Shown here: one piece after another, positions 31,046 through 34,271 of the stretch
Numbering within the stretch: position 1 is the stretch's first letter
Layout of the letters: each line of letters starts with the position of its first letter
Assembly (NCBI GenBank): GCA_003243915.1
Contig: QHCC01000041.1
Span: forward strand, 53,076 to 87,346
Direction of reading: 5' to 3'
Length of the DNA stretch: 34,271 nucleotides
Origin: Pseudonocardiales bacterium
GTDB lineage: Bacteria; Actinomycetota; Actinomycetes; Mycobacteriales; Jatrophihabitantaceae
Notes under the pieces: generated by a model
Told to the model about the DNA's origin: nothing
What the model saw: only the letters and a program-made list of their open reading frames with translations
The model's database searches: none
Position numbers and translations under genes: made by a program

Positions 31046-31633
31046 TCAGCCGGGCTTGGTCGCCACCCAGCGCAACGTCAGCAGGCCCGGCCTCAGCCTG
31101 GGCTGGACGGCACCGGCCGCGGTGAGTGCTGCGCGGAACGACGGCTCGGTGATGCTGCGCAGGTCATGGATGCCGTCGGCGTGGTGCAGCGCCCGCGAAG
31201 CGGCGGTGTCGAGCAGGTCGTAGCCGACGAAGCGTCCCCCCGGTCGCAGCACCCGCATCGCCTCGACAACGGCGTCCTCCCAGCGCCCGATGTGATGCAA
31301 CATCAGGTAGCTGACGACGACGTCGAAGCTGGCGTCGTCGAACGGCAGCGCCGTGGCGTCGCCGACCTGCGTCGTGGCTCGCGAGCCGAACCCGGCCAGG
31401 CGGCGGGCGGTAGCCCGGACCATCATCGGGTCGAGGTCGGCCACGCACACCCGGACGGTTGGGTACCGGCCCAGCGTGCCGGCCGCCATCGCCCCCCCGC
31501 CACCGCCGATCTCCAGCACATCGCCGGCCACGCTCAGGCCGGACAGCACCCACGGCAGGACCAACCGCCTGGCCAGCACCCCCCAGAACGCGGTGCGGCA
31601 GAAGACCCGCTCGCCCACCGGCATGATCGGCAT
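31046..31633 (-). CDS. Class I SAM-dependent methyltransferase
   Basis: The 195-residue protein has the SAM-binding loop DVLEIGGGGGAMA (about 38-50), VADLDPMMV (motif II acid), GDATALPFDDASFDVVVSYLMLHHI and VLRPGGRFVGYDLLD. It ends in a segment typical of small-molecule or ubiquinone/menaquinone-type methyltransferases. The ATG at 31633 has GGAGG six bases upstream. The gene is convergent with purC and divergent from purS, so it interrupts the purine cluster as a stand-alone unit. The substrate is unknown. Confidence 0.9.
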   Translation of the reverse strand: MPIMPVGERVFCRTAFWGVLARRLVLPWVLSGLSVAGDVLEIGGGGGAMAAGTLGRYPTVRVCVADLDPMMVRATARRLAGFGSRATTQVGDATALPFDDASFDVVVSYLMLHHIGRWEDAVVEAMRVLRPGGRFVGYDLLDTAASRALHHADGIHDLRSITEPSFRAALTAAGAVQPRLRPGLLTLRWVATKPG

Positions 31634-31694
31634 CGCAACCTCCGGGGTGTCCGCGTCATCAACGTCGTCCGCGGCCCGGCGCGGGCCAACGCCT

Positions 31695-31700
31695 TAGGCT
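31695..31700 (+). promoter_or_regulatory. Candidate purS -10 element
   Basis: TAGGCT lies 34 bases before the purS GTG, the same hexamer as in the candidate leaderless promoters at 8373 and 32278. Here the transcript would have a short leader containing a CAGGAG ribosome binding site at 31724-31729. Confidence 0.4.
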
Positions 31701-31734
31701 AGGTCCACTGCCCCCGAGTTGCTCAGGAGTTGCT

Positions 31735-31965
31735 GTGGCCCGCGTGGTCGTCGACGTCGTGCTCAAACCCGAGATCCTCGATCCGCAAGGCCAGGCGATC
31801 GTCGGGGCGCTGGGGCGGCTCGGCGTTCACGGCGTCACCGACGTGCGGCAGGGAAAGCACTTCGAACTGGATGTCGATGAGGGCATCGACGACGAGGCGG
31901 TGGCCCGGCTGGCCGACACCCTGCTGGCGAACCCGGTGATCGAGAACTTCACTATCCGGCGCTAG
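31735..31965 (+). CDS. purS: Phosphoribosylformylglycinamidine synthase, PurS subunit
   Basis: The 76-residue protein matches PurS: VVVDVVLKPEILDPQGQAIVGALGRLG, then VTDVRQGKHFELDVD and a closing NPVIENFTI. PurS bridges the PurL and PurQ subunits of FGAM synthase and helps pass ammonia. CAGGAG lies five bases before the GTG start. purQ normally follows directly, often overlapping; here two other genes and about 2.1 kb intervene. Confidence 0.96.
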   Translation: MARVVVDVVLKPEILDPQGQAIVGALGRLGVHGVTDVRQGKHFELDVDEGIDDEAVARLADTLLANPVIENFTIRR

Positions 31966-32290
31966 CGGCTAGCGGAACCCTGAGCTCGTCGGGCACCGTG
32001 GCCAGCACCTGGTGCGGATCGCCGCCCAGCAGTCGACAGTGGTTCTTGGATCGCCGGCGTCGAGAGTGAGCAGGCTTGGCTGGGCATCGTAGAAGCCGCG
32101 CTCGACGGCAGGCGGGCGACAAGACCGACCCCGCCGTGCCGTGATCGGCGCCTGCGACGCGTTGGGGGCCACTCGCCGACCGAACTCCAAACAGGCCGGC
32201 ACCACCACGCCACGGGTGTTGCTCGGATCAGGTCAGGACGCGGTCCGGATTGGGATAAGAAAACGCCGCGCCATGCATAGGCTGGCTGAC
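31966..32290. other. Intergenic region with possible decayed minus-strand gene
   Basis: This 325-base gap between purS and the SDR gene has no intact gene. On the minus strand two frames look protein-like in succession. One, with RGFYDAQPSLLTLDAGD, spans about 32100-32050; another, shifted, has CRLLGGDPHQVLATVPDELR and stops at about 31952. That pattern suggests a frameshifted remnant, but the evidence is only composition and I do not recognise a family. Confidence 0.3.
32278..32283 (+). promoter_or_regulatory. Candidate -10 element for a leaderless transcript
   Basis: TAGGCT ends seven bases before the ATG at 32291. No ribosome binding site is present. The same hexamer with nearly the same spacing precedes the gene at 8385. 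Confidence 0.4.
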
Positions 32291-33064
32291 ATGCTGCAGA
32301 ACCTGTTGCTGGACAAGGTCGTCCTGGTCAGCGGAGGCACCCAGGGCGTCGGTGCCGCCGTCGCGCGGGCGGCGGCTCGCGAGGGTGCGGCGGTCGCGAT
32401 CACCGGCCGGCGGCGCGAGCCCGGCGAGGCGCTGGTCGCCGAGTTGGGGTCGCCCGCGCTGTTCGTGCAAGCCGATGTCGGCGAGGTCGCGGCAGCGCAG
32501 GCGTCGGTCGCTGCCGTGATCGAGACGTACGGTCGCGTCGACTGCCTGGTCAACTGCGCAGGCCTGACCACGCGCGGCGCGCTGCTTGACACCACGCCCG
32601 AACTGTTCGACGCGCACATCGCGGTCAACCTGCGCGCGCCGTTCTTCCTGATGCAGGCGGCAGTCGCGGACATGATCGCCCGAAAGGGTCCGGGCACGAT
32701 CGTGAACGTTATCTCCTCCTCCGAGCTCGGCGGGCAGCCCTACCTGGCGCCCTACGTCGCGGCCAAGGCCGGCCTGGCCGGCCTGACCCGCAACGTCGCG
32801 TACGCGCACCGCTGGGACCGCATCCGCATCAACGGCCTGGACATCGGCTGGACCGAGACCGAGGGCGAGGACGCCGTCCAGCGCTCGTTCCACGGTGCCG
32901 GCGACGACTGGCGCGAGCGCGCCGGCCGGGCCTTGCCGATGGGCAGGCTCGGTCAGGTCGACGAGATCGCTGACTTCGTCGTGCTGCTGTTGTCCGAGCG
33001 CAGCGGCGTCGTCACCGGCTCAGTGATCGACTGGGATCAGAACGTCAACGGCGGCCTGGACTAG
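32291..33064 (+). CDS. SDR family oxidoreductase
   Basis: The 257-residue protein is a classical SDR: cofactor loop GGTQGVG (15-21), ADVGEVA, VNCAG (87-91), the catalytic serine strand VNVISSSELGG (Ser142-144), the Tyr155/Lys159 pair (YVAAK), and a C-terminal VVTGSVIDWDQNVNGG. The basic GRRRE after the second strand suggests NADP preference. The ATG at 32291 is preferred over that at 32273 because of the -10 spacing. The Gfo/Idh/MocA dehydrogenase gene starts 20 bases later, and the two probably act in sequence on a polyol, inositol or sugar. The pair lies between purS and purQ. Confidence 0.92.
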   Translation: MLQNLLLDKVVLVSGGTQGVGAAVARAAAREGAAVAITGRRREPGEALVAELGSPALFVQADVGEVAAAQASVAAVIETYGRVDCLVNCAGLTTRGALLDTTPELFDAHIAVNLRAPFFLMQAAVADMIARKGPGTIVNVISSSELGGQPYLAPYVAAKAGLAGLTRNVAYAHRWDRIRINGLDIGWTETEGEDAVQRSFHGAGDDWRERAGRALPMGRLGQVDEIADFVVLLLSERSGVVTGSVIDWDQNVNGGLD

Positions 33065-33084
33065 CCACTACTGAGGTGATCAAC

Positions 33085-34092
33085 ATGCGACTCGGCCTCA
33101 TCGGCCTAGGCAGGATCGGCAGCTTCCACGCCCAGACGCTCAGCGCGCTCCCGGACGTCGATCTCGTCCTCTGCGATGCCGTGCCTGCGCTGGCCAAGGC
33201 CGCCGCCGAGCGGTTCGGGGGCCAGGCCGTCGACACTCCGGAGGCGCTGCTCGCCGCCGGAGTCGACGGCGTGGTCATCGCGGCCGCCACGGACGCTCAC
33301 CCGGAACTGCTCATCGCCTCCGTCGACGCCGGTCTGCCGGTGTTCTGCGAGAAGCCGCTCGCTCGCAGCTCGGCTGCGGCGGAGCGGGTCCGCGACCATG
33401 TCGTTGACGCTGGGGCGACCGTCCAGATCGGCTATCCGCGCCGCTTCGATCCTGCGTTCATCGCCGCCCGGGCGGTCGACGCCGCGGGCGAACTGGGCTG
33501 GCTGCACACCGTGCGCTCGACGACCCTCGACCCGGCGCCGCCACCGCGCGAGTACGTGGCGGCGTCCGGCGGGATCTTCCGGGACTGCAGCGTGCACGAT
33601 TTCGACGCCGTTCGGTGGGTCACCGGGCAGGAGGTCAGCGACGTCTACGCCACCGGAAGTAACCGGGGCGCTCCGTTCTTCGGCGAATACGGCGACGTCG
33701 ACACCGCCGCCGCCGTCCTGACCCTCACCGACGGCACCCTGGCCCTCGTGTCGAACAGCCGCTACAACGGCCGCGGCTACGACGTGCGTCTCGAGGTGCA
33801 CGGCAGCGCCGACAGCATCGCCGTCGGCTTGGACGACCGGCTGCCGCTGCGTTCGGTCGAGCCGGGGACGACGTTTCCCGCGGGGTCGCCGCACGTCCTG
33901 TTCATGGATCGGCTAGCCGTGGCGTTCCGGGCCGAACTGGGGGCGTTCACCGACGTGGTCGCCGGGCGGGTCGAGTCCCCCTGCACCGTCGACGACGCCC
34001 TCGAGGCCAGCTGGATCGCGGAGGCTTGCGTGTTGTCCCGCGAGCTGCGCCGCCCCGTTGCGATGACCGAGATCCGTCCGGCCGCCCGGTAG
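33085..34092 (+). CDS. Gfo/Idh/MocA family dehydrogenase (inositol 2-dehydrogenase-like)
   Basis: The 335-residue protein has the Rossmann GLGRIG (7-12) and the catalytic CEKPLA with Lys90. The second-domain motif GGIFRDCSVHDFD places Asp167 and His171 in the active site, and a C-terminal beta-sheet domain follows. This order matches myo-inositol 2-dehydrogenases and related NAD-dependent sugar/polyol dehydrogenases. The ATG at 33085 is preferred over a GTG three codons earlier because GAGGTGATC is spaced seven bases before it. It is cotranscribed with the SDR gene. The specific polyol cannot be read with certainty. Confidence 0.92.
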   Translation: MRLGLIGLGRIGSFHAQTLSALPDVDLVLCDAVPALAKAAAERFGGQAVDTPEALLAAGVDGVVIAAATDAHPELLIASVDAGLPVFCEKPLARSSAAAERVRDHVVDAGATVQIGYPRRFDPAFIAARAVDAAGELGWLHTVRSTTLDPAPPPREYVAASGGIFRDCSVHDFDAVRWVTGQEVSDVYATGSNRGAPFFGEYGDVDTAAAVLTLTDGTLALVSNSRYNGRGYDVRLEVHGSADSIAVGLDDRLPLRSVEPGTTFPAGSPHVLFMDRLAVAFRAELGAFTDVVAGRVESPCTVDDALEASWIAEACVLSRELRRPVAMTEIRPAAR

Positions 34093-34095
34093 CCT
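34090..34095 (+). promoter_or_regulatory. Candidate -10 element for leaderless purQ
   Basis: TAGCCT begins one base before the TAG stop of the dehydrogenase ends (the stop is at 34090-34092) and ends six bases before the purQ GTG. It would give purQ its own leaderless promoter, needed because it is separated from purS. The TA may be coincidental since the stop codon supplies it. Confidence 0.35.
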
Positions 34096-34101
34096 GGGCC
34101 C

Positions 34102-34271
34102 GTGCGCGTCGGTGTGGTGAGCTTTCCGGGCAGCCTCGACGACAGGGATGCCGCGCGGGCCGTGCGGATCGCGGGCGCCGAATCGGTGCCACTCTGGCAC
34201 GCTGACCCGTCCTTGCACGACGTCGACGCCGTCGTTCTGCCGGGTGGCTTCTCCTACGGCGACTACCTGCG
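34102..34271 (+). CDS. purQ: Phosphoribosylformylglycinamidine synthase, glutaminase subunit PurQ (3' truncated)
   Basis: The first 56 codons are visible: [20 protein letters not shown], then [31 protein letters not shown]. This is the N-terminus of PurQ, with the FPGSxxDxD and [12 protein letters not shown] motifs that precede the catalytic cysteine. The class I glutaminase supplies ammonia to PurL with PurS as bridge. It starts nine bases after the dehydrogenase stop without an obvious ribosome binding site. The rest, probably followed by purL, lies outside the window. Confidence 0.96.
   Translation, partial: MRVGVVSFPGSLDDRDAARAVRIAGAESVPLWHADPSLHDVDAVVLPGGFSYGDYL

Noticed and set aside
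1-34271. CRISPR arrays, insertion sequences, prophage genes, toxin-antitoxin pairs
   Set aside because: None seen: no regular spacer-repeat structure, transposase, integrase or capsid-like protein was found on either strand.

Overview
The window is high-GC DNA from an actinobacterium (Actinomycetota). The gene families point there: an MptB-like GT-C mannosyltransferase, a DUF3040 membrane protein, a GT2/DUF2142/flippase surface-glycan operon, FadR, MarR and TrmB/LuxR-type regulators, frequent GTG starts, and a separate purS. I cannot name the genus. I see no phage, insertion sequence, integrase or CRISPR array. The window opens inside an SDR gene and closes inside purQ.

Region 1 (1-5.7 kb): a sugar-acid-type SDR oxidoreductase with a FadR-family regulator. 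On the minus strand follow a DUF3040 membrane protein, an MptB-like polytopic mannosyltransferase, and an OmpR-type response regulator/histidine kinase pair with a 4-bp stop/start overlap. Region 2 (5.9-10.1 kb): envelope or hypothetical proteins, namely a secreted protein, a zinc-knuckle methyltransferase, a GDPD-like lipoprotein that lacks key catalytic residues, and a DUF1345 membrane protein. Region 3 (10.5-15.7 kb): tRNA-Ser(UGA), an NAD-dependent epimerase, a membrane-anchored sulfite-oxidase-type molybdoenzyme divergent from an alpha/beta hydrolase, a PfkB sugar kinase, and a secreted protein built from two copies of a GW repeat.

Region 4 (15.7-20.6 kb, minus): a translationally coupled methyltransferase - DUF2142 - GT2 - flippase operon followed by a lipoprotein gene. 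It probably builds or exports a surface glycan or glycolipid. Region 5 (20.8-26.9 kb): an XRE regulator next to a perfect inverted repeat, hemerythrin, a PCD/VOC fusion, a small hypothetical protein and a DinB-like protein. Then come a MarR/cupin divergent pair sharing a five-half-site operator, and a PEP-mutase-like/amidase pair. Region 6 (27-29.9 kb): a class III aminotransferase behind an unusual tandem-repeat leader. Convergent with it is a TrmB/LuxR-type regulator, itself divergent from a 58-residue secreted peptide ending in three tryptophans. That regulator/peptide pair is my best candidate for an undescribed signalling system.

Region 7 (30-34.3 kb): purC, purS and purQ. A methyltransferase on the opposite strand lies between purC and purS, and an SDR plus Gfo/Idh/MocA dehydrogenase pair lies between purS and purQ. 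A recurrent feature of the window is an actinobacterial -10-like hexamer (TANNNT in all but one case) ending 6-7 nt before a start codon that lacks a ribosome binding site. I count seven such genes, which suggests many leaderless mRNAs. All family assignments come from reading the translated sequence; no database search was run.
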